A stretch of 64,000 bases of DNA from assembly GCA_001604275.1 (NCBI GenBank), contig LVBD01000037.1, positions 1 to 64,000 on the forward strand, in the 5' to 3' direction. The DNA comes from Spirochaetales bacterium Spiro_02. Lineage in GTDB: Bacteria > Spirochaetota > Spirochaetia > Sphaerochaetales > Sphaerochaetaceae. Below, in pieces: positions 16,314 through 26,300 of the stretch; position 1 is the first letter of the stretch, and each line of letters opens with the position of its first letter. The notes under the pieces were generated by a model, which made no database searches, was not told the DNA's origin, and worked only from the letters and a program-made list of their open reading frames with translations. Position numbers and translations under genes: made by a program.

Positions 16314-17821
16314 GCGCCCTCCTCCGCCTCTGACAGCAGCCCGTCGGAAATCGTATAGTTCCGATCGGCCAATGCATCGGCGAAACGCCTGTCGTGAGTG
16401 ATCAGCAGGATCCCTGCTCCGTTGTGTCGAAGCAGATTCACCAGATCGAACGCCGTCGCATAGGTCAGCGCACTATCAAGTTCATCCAAGATGTAGAACG
16501 GACGGTCCAGCAGATAGTACGTCGCAGCCTGCAGACTCTTTCGTAGCCCGAAGCTCATCGTCGACGGCGTTTCGTCCAGATCCAGATGGAACAAGTCGGC
16601 GCATTCGCCGACGCGACGGTCGATCTCCCGCTGGGGGATCTTGGCGCGCTTGAGCGACCAGGCAAGCTCCTCCTTCACCGTAGGAAGGAAAATCTGGTAG
16701 TCGGGATTCTGGAACAGATATCCCACGGAACGATTGAGCACCGTGCGGGAAGCGACATCATCATCCAAGGAAAAAGTACCGGCCAGCGGCAGGTCAAGTC
16801 CGCACAGCAATCTGCTGAACGTGCTCTTGCCCGAACCATTGGGACCGCACAACGAGACGACCTCTCCGCCAAGCAACGAGAAACGAGGCACGGAAAGGGT
16901 GAACGGACGTTCCTGAACCATACTCCTGCGCATATGGACGGCAGACACATCCGTACACGATAGACGATGCTCCTTTCCCTCCCGCTCCATGACATGCAAA
17001 GGCATGACGGAACGTCCGCAACCCGCGGCATCGGATACCGGAATGAACCCAGGAACGGATTTCGACGCAGACGCGGCATACGGAGTTTCGCATAGCCGCT
17101 CGAACTCCAAGGCGATGTCCGCCTCGTCCCCGAACGAAAGTCTTCCTCCGGCGAGCAAGCCATAGCGGTCGAACGTTCCGTGGAACTCGTCCAGATACCG
17201 GGAACCGAACACCACAGACGTATTGGAACGGCTCGATATGCGATCCATCAGACGTTCACGCCACGACACGTCCAGATCATCGAACGATTCGTCGAGGATC
17301 CAGACCTTCGGATCGACCGCATCCTGCACGGCAAGCAGCAGACGCTTCCGTTCGCCCCCGGATAGCTCCTGGGCGCTAGCCTCCCGCATCGACACCAACC
17401 CCCATGCCTCCAATGCCGCGCGCACATGACGGATGATCTCATAGCGAGGCATCCCCAATGATTCCAGCGGAAACGCTATCTCGTCCTCGCATGTCGGTGC
17501 GATCAATTCATCCAGCGGATTCTGGGATACATAGCCGCAACAATGAACCAGCTCCCACGGCTCGGTTTTCGACAGATCATGACCATCGACCATCACAGTC
17601 CCGCTCAAAGCGCCATCCATATATTTCGGAATCAAGCCCGCCAAGATCCGCGCCAGCGTCGTCTTTCCCGCATCCGGAGGGGCGAGAATCAACGTCATGC
17701 TCCCATCCTCGAGAGCCAGATCCACATGGGACAACACCGGAGGACAGAGCGCATCCGCACGACTGGACAGCCAGTCGCGATAGGAGAAACTCATGTCTGT
17801 GATAGAGACGATACCGTCCAT
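16310..17821 (-). CDS. ECF transporter ATPase, two ABC domains fused
   Basis: This is a tandem EcfA1-EcfA2-like ATPase of 503 residues from the ATG at 17821, placed 16 bases after the plsC stop. A longer frame to 17896 would overlap plsC. Domain 1 has Walker A APPDAGKTT (about 47-55, first Gly replaced by Ala), signature LSGGERKR, Walker B VWILDESFDD, and no switch His (VVFGSRYLDE where THD is expected). Domain 2 has perfect Walker A GPNGSGKST, a degenerate signature MSFGLRKS, Walker B FYILDELDS and a normal switch His in LITHD. One composite ATP site is therefore canonical and the other degenerate. The operon order is ecfA-ecfT-ecfS. Confidence 0.88.
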   Translation of the reverse strand: MDGIVSITDMSFSYRDWLSSRADALCPPVLSHVDLALEDGSMTLILAPPDAGKTTLARILAGLIPKYMDGALSGTVMVDGHDLSKTEPWELVHCCGYVSQNPLDELIAPTCEDEIAFPLESLGMPRYEIIRHVRAALEAWGLVSMREASAQELSGGERKRLLLAVQDAVDPKVWILDESFDDLDVSWRERLMDRISSRSNTSVVFGSRYLDEFHGTFDRYGLLAGGRLSFGDEADIALEFERLCETPYAASASKSVPGFIPVSDAAGCGRSVMPLHVMEREGKEHRLSCTDVSAVHMRRSMVQERPFTLSVPRFSLLGGEVVSLCGPNGSGKSTFSRLLCGLDLPLAGTFSLDDDVASRTVLNRSVGYLFQNPDYQIFLPTVKEELAWSLKRAKIPQREIDRRVGECADLFHLDLDETPSTMSFGLRKSLQAATYYLLDRPFYILDELDSALTYATAFDLVNLLRHNGAGILLITHDRRFADALADRNYTISDGLLSEAEEGA

Positions 17822-17837
17822 AGGCTTCAGAGGTTCG

Positions 17838-18584
17838 TCATGCGTTCGGTTCGGGCAGCTGGGCGAACCGAGAAGCGATCTCGCCGTAGACGACATTGTG
17901 GAGATCTTTCAGCTGTTCGTCGTTCAGATCGGCGGTCGGCAACGGAGGGCAGACAGATACATAGGCGTGGACGCGACGAAGATTCCTGATGCCTTCCAGA
18001 GCGGGGCGAAGCCCCTTGATGGAAATCGGAACGATCACCGCCTTGGCCCGTGTGGCCAGTTTCAGACTCCCGTTCTTGAACTCCCCGAGCCTTCCGGTCT
18101 TGCTCCTCGTTCCTTCGGGGAATATGAACATCGGAATCCCGTTCTTGATATTCTTTACACCGTTGAGAATCGCCTCGATCGAGGACCGCGGGCTTTTGCG
18201 ATCGATATAGATGCAGTTGATCGACTGAACCCAGAAATTGACTACAGGAACTTTCTTCAGTTCTTTCTTGGTGATGAACCCAGCCCAGATCCCCAGCGGA
18301 CCGATGACCGTCGGAACGTCCAGCAGACTCTGATGGTTCGCCATAAAACACACCGGAGTTCCTTCGGGAGGAAGATTCTCCAACCCGTCCACATGGACCT
18401 TGACGTTCAACATGAAGAGGATGAGTTTCGCAAGAAACGTACCGTTGAGACGCATCCATCGGTCGGCTGCCTTCCGACAGCGAAACAGCTTCATCACTCC
18501 TGCCGGAATGATGGCGACCACCACCGACAGCAACAACGCCGGTACGACAACCACCGCAGCGACAAATATCCTCATGAACTTCAT
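17838..18584 (-). CDS. plsC: 1-acyl-sn-glycerol-3-phosphate acyltransferase
   Basis: This membrane enzyme makes phosphatidic acid by acylating lysophosphatidate. The 248-residue protein has an N-terminal hydrophobic anchor (MKFMRIFVAAVVVVPALLLSVV), the catalytic NHxxxxD box (FMANHQSLLDVPT), the substrate-binding FPEGTRSKTGRL box, and the late IVPISIKG segment. The SD GGGACGAG precedes the ATG. It is followed within 16 bases by the ECF ATPase and is preceded by an ABC exporter of the MsbA type. This fits an envelope-lipid neighbourhood, though the grouping may be incidental. Confidence 0.9.
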   Translation of the reverse strand: MKFMRIFVAAVVVVPALLLSVVVAIIPAGVMKLFRCRKAADRWMRLNGTFLAKLILFMLNVKVHVDGLENLPPEGTPVCFMANHQSLLDVPTVIGPLGIWAGFITKKELKKVPVVNFWVQSINCIYIDRKSPRSSIEAILNGVKNIKNGIPMFIFPEGTRSKTGRLGEFKNGSLKLATRAKAVIVPISIKGLRPALEGIRNLRRVHAYVSVCPPLPTADLNDEQLKDLHNVVYGEIASRFAQLPEPNA

Positions 18585-18686
18585 CTCGTCCCTACCCTTT
18601 CTCCAGACTGAGTCCAGGAGCGAAATCCCGGCGATAGTTCCGTAGTAGCACAGCCACCCGATATCGTCAAGAACGGATCGACAGTA

Positions 18687-20405
18687 TCACTCAAAATCCT
18701 GATTGTGGTACAGATGGGCGTACACCCCTCCCTTCGCAAGCAGCTGCCCGTGGGTGCCCGCTTCCGCCAGAACCCCCTTGTCGATGACGAATATCCGGTC
18801 GGCGTCCTTCACCGTCGTCAACCGATGGGCGATGATGACCGCCGTCCGACCTTGAGACAGACGGTCGAACGCTTCCTGGATCTGCGTCTCGCTTTCCGTA
18901 TCCAGCGAAGAAGTCGCTTCATCGAAAATCAGGATCGCAGGATTCTTCAGAAACACACGGGCGATGGACAGGCGTTGTTTCTGTCCCCCCGAAAGCCGCG
19001 TACCGCGTTCGCCCACCTGCGTATCAAGCCCGTCGGGAAGATTCCGGACGAACGAACCGAGGTTGGCGGCATCAAGAGCCGCCCACATCTCGCCGTCCGT
19101 GGCGTCGGTCTTTCCGTAGCGCAGGTTCTCCCTGATGCTCGCATCGAAAAGAAATACGTTCTGCTGCACGAATCCGATCTGCCGACGCAGCGAGCTCTGG
19201 GTCACTTTGGCGATATCCTGCCCGTCGATCAGGATACTCCCTGATGTCGGCTGGTAGAACCGCGGCAGAAGCGATGCGATCGTCGACTTGCCCGCACCGG
19301 ATTCGCCGACCAGCGCCACATTGCTTCCTCCCGGGATATCAAGGGAGAGATTGCCCAGCACCTGACCGCTCGCATCGTCGTAGCTGAACTTCACATGGTC
19401 GTACCGGATGGCACCTTCGGTGACCACCAGATCCTTCGCATCGGGTTCGTCCGTGATATCAGGCTGGACATCGAGCACTTCTATGAACCGTTCGAACGAC
19501 GCGATGCCCTGCTGCAGCTGTTCGGTGAACTGGATCAGGCGATCCAGCGGAGGCAGCACGATCCCTACGTAAAGGATGAACGTCACCAGGTCATAGACCT
19601 CGACGATGCCAAAGTAGATGAGAATCGCCCCTCCGACAACGGTGGTGAAATAATAGAAATCACGGAAGAAGCCGAGCACCGCATGATAGCTGGCCATCAC
19701 CTTGTACTGCTCTTCCTTGCTATTCTTCAGGATATCGTTCACCTGGCCGAACTTGTCGTTCTGGAACTGTTCGCGGGTGAACGACTTCACTTCCCGGATT
19801 CCCTGCAGTGAGTTTTCCACCGTGCTGTTCACGTCGGCCACGGTCCTGCGCACTTCGCGGAACTTTGCCTTCATCTTCAGCCCGAAATGGATGCCGTAGA
19901 ACAGCATGAACGGAAGCGGAAGCATCGAAACAAGCGACAACGGCACGCTGTAGGTGAACATTACCGCATATGCGCCGACGATCGTCAGCAAGCTGATGAG
20001 CAGATCCTCCGGACCATGGTGAGCTATCTCGGTGATCTGGAACAGATCATTGGTGATCCTGCTCATCATATGGCCGGTCTTGATTTTATCGAAATATCCG
20101 AACGACAGGCTTTGCAGATGGTCGAACAGCTCTGCGCGCATGTCGTTCTCCATCTTCACGCCGAGAATATGCCCCCATCGAATCCTGACGTAGTTCGTCC
20201 CCATCTGCACCAGATAGATGGCAAGCATCAGACAGAAGACGATGAACATCGCCTCCCAGTTTCTGTCGGGAATGTAGGTCTTGAGCAATTGACGGGTCAA
20301 AGCGGGGAATATGACGGAAAGCACCGCGGACAGAACCGCGGCGCTCATATCCAACGTGAACAGCCCCCTATAGGGACGGTAGTATGAAACAAAACGGCGT
20401 AGCAT
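18687..20405 (-). CDS. ABC exporter, fused permease-ATPase (MsbA/LmrA type)
   Basis: This is a half-transporter of 572 residues expected to act as a homodimer or with a partner. Six transmembrane helices occupy about residues 15-300, including the type IV exporter coupling segment. The ATPase has Walker A VGESGAGKST, signature [14 protein letters not shown], Walker B ILIFDEATSSLD and switch IIAHRL. The architecture matches lipid, peptide or drug exporters, and the substrate cannot be read from sequence. It begins 11 bases after the helicase gene stop, so they share a transcript. Confidence 0.9.
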   Translation of the reverse strand: MLRRFVSYYRPYRGLFTLDMSAAVLSAVLSVIFPALTRQLLKTYIPDRNWEAMFIVFCLMLAIYLVQMGTNYVRIRWGHILGVKMENDMRAELFDHLQSLSFGYFDKIKTGHMMSRITNDLFQITEIAHHGPEDLLISLLTIVGAYAVMFTYSVPLSLVSMLPLPFMLFYGIHFGLKMKAKFREVRRTVADVNSTVENSLQGIREVKSFTREQFQNDKFGQVNDILKNSKEEQYKVMASYHAVLGFFRDFYYFTTVVGGAILIYFGIVEVYDLVTFILYVGIVLPPLDRLIQFTEQLQQGIASFERFIEVLDVQPDITDEPDAKDLVVTEGAIRYDHVKFSYDDASGQVLGNLSLDIPGGSNVALVGESGAGKSTIASLLPRFYQPTSGSILIDGQDIAKVTQSSLRRQIGFVQQNVFLFDASIRENLRYGKTDATDGEMWAALDAANLGSFVRNLPDGLDTQVGERGTRLSGGQKQRLSIARVFLKNPAILIFDEATSSLDTESETQIQEAFDRLSQGRTAVIIAHRLTTVKDADRIFVIDKGVLAEAGTHGQLLAKGGVYAHLYHNQDFE

Positions 20406-20416
20406 CGAAACTGTTC

Positions 20417-22312
20417 CTATTTTTCCTTCTTCTTTTTTCCAAATCCGAACAGACGGGCGAATATCCCCGGCTTCTTGTCCGGTACGACCGGCTGGGACGG
20501 TTCCGCTTTCTTCGTCGTAGGCTTCCGTTCGGCCGCCACTGCCGCGGGTGTTCCGCTATCGGGTGCCGGGCGTTTCGTCCGGGGCTTCTTCGGCCCATCC
20601 TGCCTGGCGGACGGATTTGCGGAACCTTTCTTCACAGAACCGGAGCTTTTCCGCTTCGCAGTTCCCGAGCTGTCCTGGACAAGATCCTGCCCATACTGCT
20701 TCTTGTAGTACGCCATCCGCTCTTCCAGATCCATCTTCTGAATCTCGGAGTAGTTCTTGCTTCCGCCAGATCTACGACGCGGCTTGGAATCCCCCTGCGC
20801 AGGCTTCGTCCCCGAAGGACGGGAGGCCTTGGAACGAGCGCCTTCGCCTAAAGACGCGGAACGGGAGTCGGTACGTCCCGTACGGGAAGCCCCGCCGCTC
20901 CGCGAGCCGCTTGAGGAACGCTGGCCGCCGGATCGTTGTCCCCCCCGCTGTCCACCGCCGCCCGAGCGCTTTCCGCCACGAGACGACCGGCCATGGTCAC
21001 CGCCATGTCCGGCATACTCATCTTCACTGACCAGATCCCGGAAGCGCATGCCGGCGCTCTTGTCCTCGACCTGGGGAAGCTCCCCTTCCGCAGGCCAGAT
21101 CACAGGAATCTTCATCTGGATATAGGACTCGATCGGCTCCAAGCCGTAGATATATTCTTCGCATGCCAACGTGATGGCCTTGCCGCTCTTGCCCGCACGG
21201 GCGGTTCGCCCGATACGATGCACATAACTCTCGAAATCCTCCGGGATATCGTAGTTGACCACCAGTTGCAAACCATCGATCTGCAATCCGCGGGCGGCCA
21301 CATCGGTGGCCACCAGAAACTTGATCTGTCCGTCCTTCATCCGGTCGATCGTCTTGAGCCGCTTGCTCTGCGGCATGTCGCCCATCAGATATTCGGTCTT
21401 GAATCCGTTGAGATTCAGCCGCTTGGCGATTTCGACGGCCTTCGCTTTCGTATTGGTGAAGATCAAGGCGTTCTCCGGTTGCTCGCGGGTCATCAGCTGA
21501 AGGAAAAGGCGGAACTTATCATCTTTGGAAACATGGTACAGTTCCTGTTCGATCGCCTTGACGGTGATCTCCTCCGGCTGGACCTCGATCTCATCCGGCT
21601 CGTCCATGTAGCTCCACGCAAGATTACGGACCCTTGTCCCAAGCGTGGCGCTGAAGAGCATCGTCTGTCGTTCCTTGCATGGCCGCATGTAGCCGAACAT
21701 CTTCTGGACATCGGGGTAGAATCCCATGTCGAACAGCCGGTCGGCCTCATCGATCACGAACGTATCGAACATGCGGTAGTCGAGCTTGTGCATTTTTTGA
21801 TAGTCGAGCAGACGGCCCGGCGTCCCGACATAGATGTCGCACCCCCCCTCGATCATCTTGTCCTGCTTGGCGTACCCCACCCCGCCATAGAAACAACCGA
21901 CGCGGAACCCGGGGATACCGCTGGCCAACAGCACGGCGTCCTCCTCTATCTGCACGGCAAGCTCCCTCGTCGGGGAAACGATCAGGGCGACGGGGAGACT
22001 GCTTTTCGGAGCCTTCGCCATAACGCTTTTCGATGCGCCCGCCGACCCGGCAAGAACCGTATCGGAGGGCGCTCCGGAAGCGATCGCCTCGGCGGAACGC
22101 TTCATATCCGCCAAGGCCCTGGCATATTTTTCGAGGATCGTGACCAAAAAGACAGCCGTCTTGCCGCTGCCTGTCTTGGATTGGACCATCACGTCCTTTC
22201 CCTGCAACGTGACAGGGAGCACTCGTTCCTGAACAGGCATGCAGTCGGAAAAACCCGCTGCCTCGATGCCTTTCAGGACGTCTTGATGAAGGGTCAGATC
22301 AGTAAATTTCAT
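20417..22312 (-). CDS. DEAD-box ATP-dependent RNA helicase
   Basis: This is an RNA helicase of the RhlE/CsdA-like group, 631 residues. The order of motifs is complete: PVQERVLPVTLQGKDVMVQ (Q motif), SKTGSGKTAVF (I), PTRELAVQ (Ia), GTPGRLLDY (Ib), VIDEADRLFD (II), FSATL (III), ATDVAARGLQIDGL (V) and HRIGRTARAGKSG (VI). A 28-residue Ala/Ser-rich insert follows motif I. After about residue 420 comes a long basic, Gly/Ser/Arg-rich tail with RGGQRSGGQRSSSGSRSGG-like repeats and a Lys-rich end, typical of RNA-binding tails. It probably works in ribosome assembly or RNA turnover. Confidence 0.92.
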   Translation of the reverse strand: MKFTDLTLHQDVLKGIEAAGFSDCMPVQERVLPVTLQGKDVMVQSKTGSGKTAVFLVTILEKYARALADMKRSAEAIASGAPSDTVLAGSAGASKSVMAKAPKSSLPVALIVSPTRELAVQIEEDAVLLASGIPGFRVGCFYGGVGYAKQDKMIEGGCDIYVGTPGRLLDYQKMHKLDYRMFDTFVIDEADRLFDMGFYPDVQKMFGYMRPCKERQTMLFSATLGTRVRNLAWSYMDEPDEIEVQPEEITVKAIEQELYHVSKDDKFRLFLQLMTREQPENALIFTNTKAKAVEIAKRLNLNGFKTEYLMGDMPQSKRLKTIDRMKDGQIKFLVATDVAARGLQIDGLQLVVNYDIPEDFESYVHRIGRTARAGKSGKAITLACEEYIYGLEPIESYIQMKIPVIWPAEGELPQVEDKSAGMRFRDLVSEDEYAGHGGDHGRSSRGGKRSGGGGQRGGQRSGGQRSSSGSRSGGASRTGRTDSRSASLGEGARSKASRPSGTKPAQGDSKPRRRSGGSKNYSEIQKMDLEERMAYYKKQYGQDLVQDSSGTAKRKSSGSVKKGSANPSARQDGPKKPRTKRPAPDSGTPAAVAAERKPTTKKAEPSQPVVPDKKPGIFARLFGFGKKKKEK

Positions 22313-22503
22313 GTGTTCTATATTTCGCCTTTGTAAGAAGTTGATTACATATGTATACCGTCATTCGAACGTACGGACACGACGGAGTGGAGACATAGCT
22401 CTACATCTCAAAACAATGATAGAACAAATCGAGTGTTATGTCCACCGCAACGCATGCGAGTCGGACAAGATGGCCGGAAAATGCCTTGGACAAGCTCGGA
22501 ATG

Positions 22504-23331
22504 TCAGTCGTCGAGCTCCCAGGATCGTATCCTCCGGCAGATCGCCTGAGTTCGATCGAACGGGTCGGAGAAAAGCAGATCGTCTACCTTGCGCACCGGC
22601 ATCGCCCCCATGCTCGTCGAACTGATGAACAGTTCGTCGTACTTGCCAGCGTGGATGTCCGATAATCTGGGAGGCTCGAATACCACGTCGATTCCATCCA
22701 AAGCTGCGGCCTTGAGAATCCGATCCCGGGTGATGCCTTCCAGAACAAGCTCGTCGGCGGCGGTATGGAGCGTTCCGTCGGCTTTCGAGAACGCGAAGAA
22801 ATTGCTCCTCGTTCCTTCCAGAATCCGTCCATGCCGATCCACAAGCAACGCTTCGAACGCACCTGCTTCGTTGGCTTTCCGCAACGCCAGATAATTGAGC
22901 AACAGGTTGCTGGTCTTGCATGCAGGCAGGAACCGCTCCCCCTCATAGGTGATCGTACAGATCCCCCCGTCATAATAGCTGTCGGGATATGTCAGCAATG
23001 GAGCGGCGGTAATGTAGCAGATCGAAGGCTGTCCGCCCACCAGCAATATGCGGACCGTCGCATCGTCGATATCGTCGGCCTCGATCAGCAGGCCGACCCA
23101 TGCCACGAAGTCCTCCTCGGTGATGGAATGGACTAGTCCGATCCCCCTACAGGAGTTGTTCAAACGACGAATATGGTCTTCGAGGTGCACGGCATGCCCC
23201 TTGATGATCCGAAGCGCCTCATAGACGCTGAAACCGTACTGGACCTCGCGCCTCGTCACCGGGACGACCGCTTCGGAGGCCATGACCACCTTGCCGTTCA
23301 CCACGGCGTGCAAACCGATTGTATTCATCAT
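22504..23331 (-). CDS. class IV PLP-dependent aminotransferase
   Basis: This is a fold-type IV PLP enzyme of 275 residues, in the branched-chain/D-amino-acid aminotransferase and aminodeoxychorismate lyase family. The N-terminal QYGFSVYEALRIIKGHAVHLEDHIRRL is characteristic, the Schiff-base lysine lies in LPACKTSNLLLNYLA, and EGTRSNFFAF plus LEGITRDRIL bind the cofactor phosphate. Specificity is not settled: it lacks a clear branched-chain signature and could be D-alanine transaminase or lyase. The ATG sits seven bases after AGGA, which overlaps the ftsK stop, so it follows ftsK translationally. Confidence 0.85.
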   Translation of the reverse strand: MMNTIGLHAVVNGKVVMASEAVVPVTRREVQYGFSVYEALRIIKGHAVHLEDHIRRLNNSCRGIGLVHSITEEDFVAWVGLLIEADDIDDATVRILLVGGQPSICYITAAPLLTYPDSYYDGGICTITYEGERFLPACKTSNLLLNYLALRKANEAGAFEALLVDRHGRILEGTRSNFFAFSKADGTLHTAADELVLEGITRDRILKAAALDGIDVVFEPPRLSDIHAGKYDELFISSTSMGAMPVRKVDDLLFSDPFDRTQAICRRIRSWELDD

Positions 23332-23340
23332 CTCATCATC

Positions 23341-26300
23341 CTAATCCGGCATGCGCAGCAACTCGCGGGGCTTGCTGCCGTTCGGAGGACCTACGTATCC
23401 CATTTCCTCCATCTGTTCGACAAGCCGGGCGGCACGATTGTAGCCGATCTTCAGCCTTCGTTGCAAATAAGAGGCAGAAGCCCCGTTGCGCTCCACCACG
23501 ATCCGTAGAGCCTTCTCCATCAAGCTATCGTCGCTATCGCCAAAGTCATCGTCGCCGTCGCCGCTCTCCTCAGGCTCGTCGTCCTCGAAGAACGCCTCGT
23601 CGATATAGTCCGGCTCCCCTTGCGAACAGGCGAAGGCCACGACCTTCTCCACCTCGTCGTCGGACAGGAACGCGCCCTGGATGCGGGAAGGCGACGGATC
23701 CGCATTGCTGGAGTACAGCATGTCGCCTTTGCCCAGCAATTTTTCCGCGCCGATTTCGTCGATGATGATCCTGCTGTCCATCGCGCTGGTCACCGCGAAA
23801 GCGATGCGTGACGGAATATTGCTCTTTATCAGGCCGGTGATGACGTTCACAGACGGCCGTTGCGTGGCAAGAACCAGATGGATGCCAACCGCCCGGGACA
23901 TCGCCGCCAGACGGGCAAGCTGAGTCTCGAGCTCCTTGCCAACCGTGGCCATCAGGTCGGCGAACTCGTCGATGATCACGGCGATGTACGGCAATTTCTC
24001 CCTTGCGATCCTCGCCTCGACGATTTTCTTGTTGTAGGCCTTGATGTTCCGGACGTTCAGCCCCTGCAGCAGCTTGTAGCGCCGATCCATCTCGTAGATA
24101 CAGAACTCGAGCGCCTTGATCGTCTTTTTCGCTTCAGTAATGACCGGGGTCAACAGATGGGGAATTCCGTTGTATATCTTCAGTTCCACGATCTTCGGAT
24201 CGACCATGATCAGCCGAACTTCCTTGGGCGACTTGCGATAGAGGATCGAGCATATCAGCGAGTTCACGCAGACCGACTTGCCGCTGCCCGTGGATCCTGC
24301 GATCAGCAGATGGGGCGTCGCCGACAGATCGATCACGATCGGCTCACCGGTGATCGTCCGTCCAAGTACCATCGGTATGGCCAGATCCTTGGCGTCCATC
24401 GAGGGGATCATCTCCTTGAAGCCGATGATCTGTCGCACCTTGTTCGGCACTTCGATGCCCACAGCCTGCTTGCCGGGGATCGGAGCCACGATGCGGACCC
24501 GCTGGGCGGCGAGGGACAGCGCGATATTGTCGGCCAAGTTGACGATCGTATTGACCCTGACTCCAGGAGCCGGAGAGACCTCGAACATCGTGACGGTCGG
24601 CCCTTTGACGATGTTCATCAGCGTCGCCTGGATCTTGAATTGGCGAAGCGTCTCAATCAGCAGTTCGCCGCTGGCGATCGTAGCCTCGTCGATATCATTG
24701 CTATGGTCCGGGTAGGAAACCAACAGTTCGGACGGAGGAAATTGATACACGAGGCGCTTGCGATTGAGCAACGCCGACTTCCCTGCGTTGGACGATGAAA
24801 GCCCCCCGACGCCTGATAGCACTTCCATGTCGTCTTCAGGATTCTTCGGTTCCGCAGCAGGCGGAGGTGTCGGAGCGTCTTCGCTGACGGCTCCGTTGAC
24901 CGGTCGTGCGGTACTATGCGGTGCGAACGGACTGACTCCCTGCGTCGGGGCACCAGGCGCCGTCGTCGTTCCTAGGGAGGCCGAAACCGCCGTGCCGGGA
25001 TGCGTCGAAGGTGTCGCCGCCGCGGACGACGTCGTAGCGGATGCTGCGATCTTCTGCCGCAGTTCCTGTAGTTGCGGGGACATCGCCGGCACCGCCGGTT
25101 CCTCCTGAACGTAACCTGCTTCGTCTTCCGCCGCCGATTTTTCCGCCGCATCCTCAGGCCGGGACATGGACATCGTGGTACGTATCGGCTCTTCCTGCTC
25201 CGATTTCTTCTTCAAAGACGGAATGCCGAACAATTTATGGCGCAGTTTCTCCGGTTCCACCTCGCTGGCTTCCGCCGCGGGCGCGGACGGCACGTCGCGG
25301 CTGGAACGCTTCGTTTGCAGTTCGCTCTGATGCGTTCCGGCTTCTCGCGCGGCCCGCTCCTGCGCTTCCAGCAAGGAGGACTTGATCTTGCTCTGCGAGC
25401 GGGAAGCCGGCTGCTCGACGGATTTGCCTTGCGACTTCGCGACGGCGGACACCAGCTGTCCGGACTTGAACAATTTACTGGAAGCTACCGGCTGGGCATC
25501 GGAATGGGTCTGGCCGGCGACTGACAGCGCGGCCTGCAGGAACCCTGAGACAGGAGCGTCGGAGGAAGCTTTCTCTGTCGATGGAACCGCCTGCATAGGT
25601 GCATCGGCTTGCTCGGAGGAATCGACATGTACGGGCTCGCCGCTCTTCTTCTTTGAAAGTTTCTTCAACTTCGGGCCATCCACGATGTCGGGGAACACCA
25701 TCGGAGCATCGGGATCGATGGGTCTGGAGGGATGGACATAACCGTCAGCCACCTGATTGCCATCGGCATCGAGCTCGAAGGTAACCAGCGTTTCGTCCGT
25801 CGGCTCCCCATCCTTGGCATCGGCCGCCTTGCGCCGCTTCTTTTCCTTGTGACGCTTTTCCTTCGTCGCATCCTGTTCCACGGACGCCGGAGACGGCGGA
25901 CCTCCCGCCGAGGAGGAGAGGCTATAGTCCTCGGCGACCGTCGCAAGACGGGCCTCCTGCGCCTCCCTGCGTTTCCGCGAAGCTTCGACCAGGACATGTT
26001 TCTTGCGCCAGCGCTCGTTCAACGGCGCCGACACCATCAGCAACAGGATCGTGACCAACGTTTCCAATATGAATGCCAGCAACAGCAGGCCGGAACCGCC
26101 GCGAACCGACCTCGCATAGAGCGTATCGAGAATCCACGCCGGTTCGGGAGAATTCTGAAGCATCATGGCGAACAGATAGACCGTATAGAAGATCACGGCG
26201 CTGACAGGGATCATCCACCACGAGAACGGGCGTTTCCTGCAGTACAGAGCCAGCACCGACCAGGAAAGCAACAGCATGACGGTCGGGATCTGCCCCCCCG

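Noticed and set aside
20936-22336. Long open frame of 466 codons on the + strand
   Set aside because: It lies antisense to the DEAD-box helicase, whose motifs are complete. The frame is a by-product of GC-rich codon use and has no recognisable domain.
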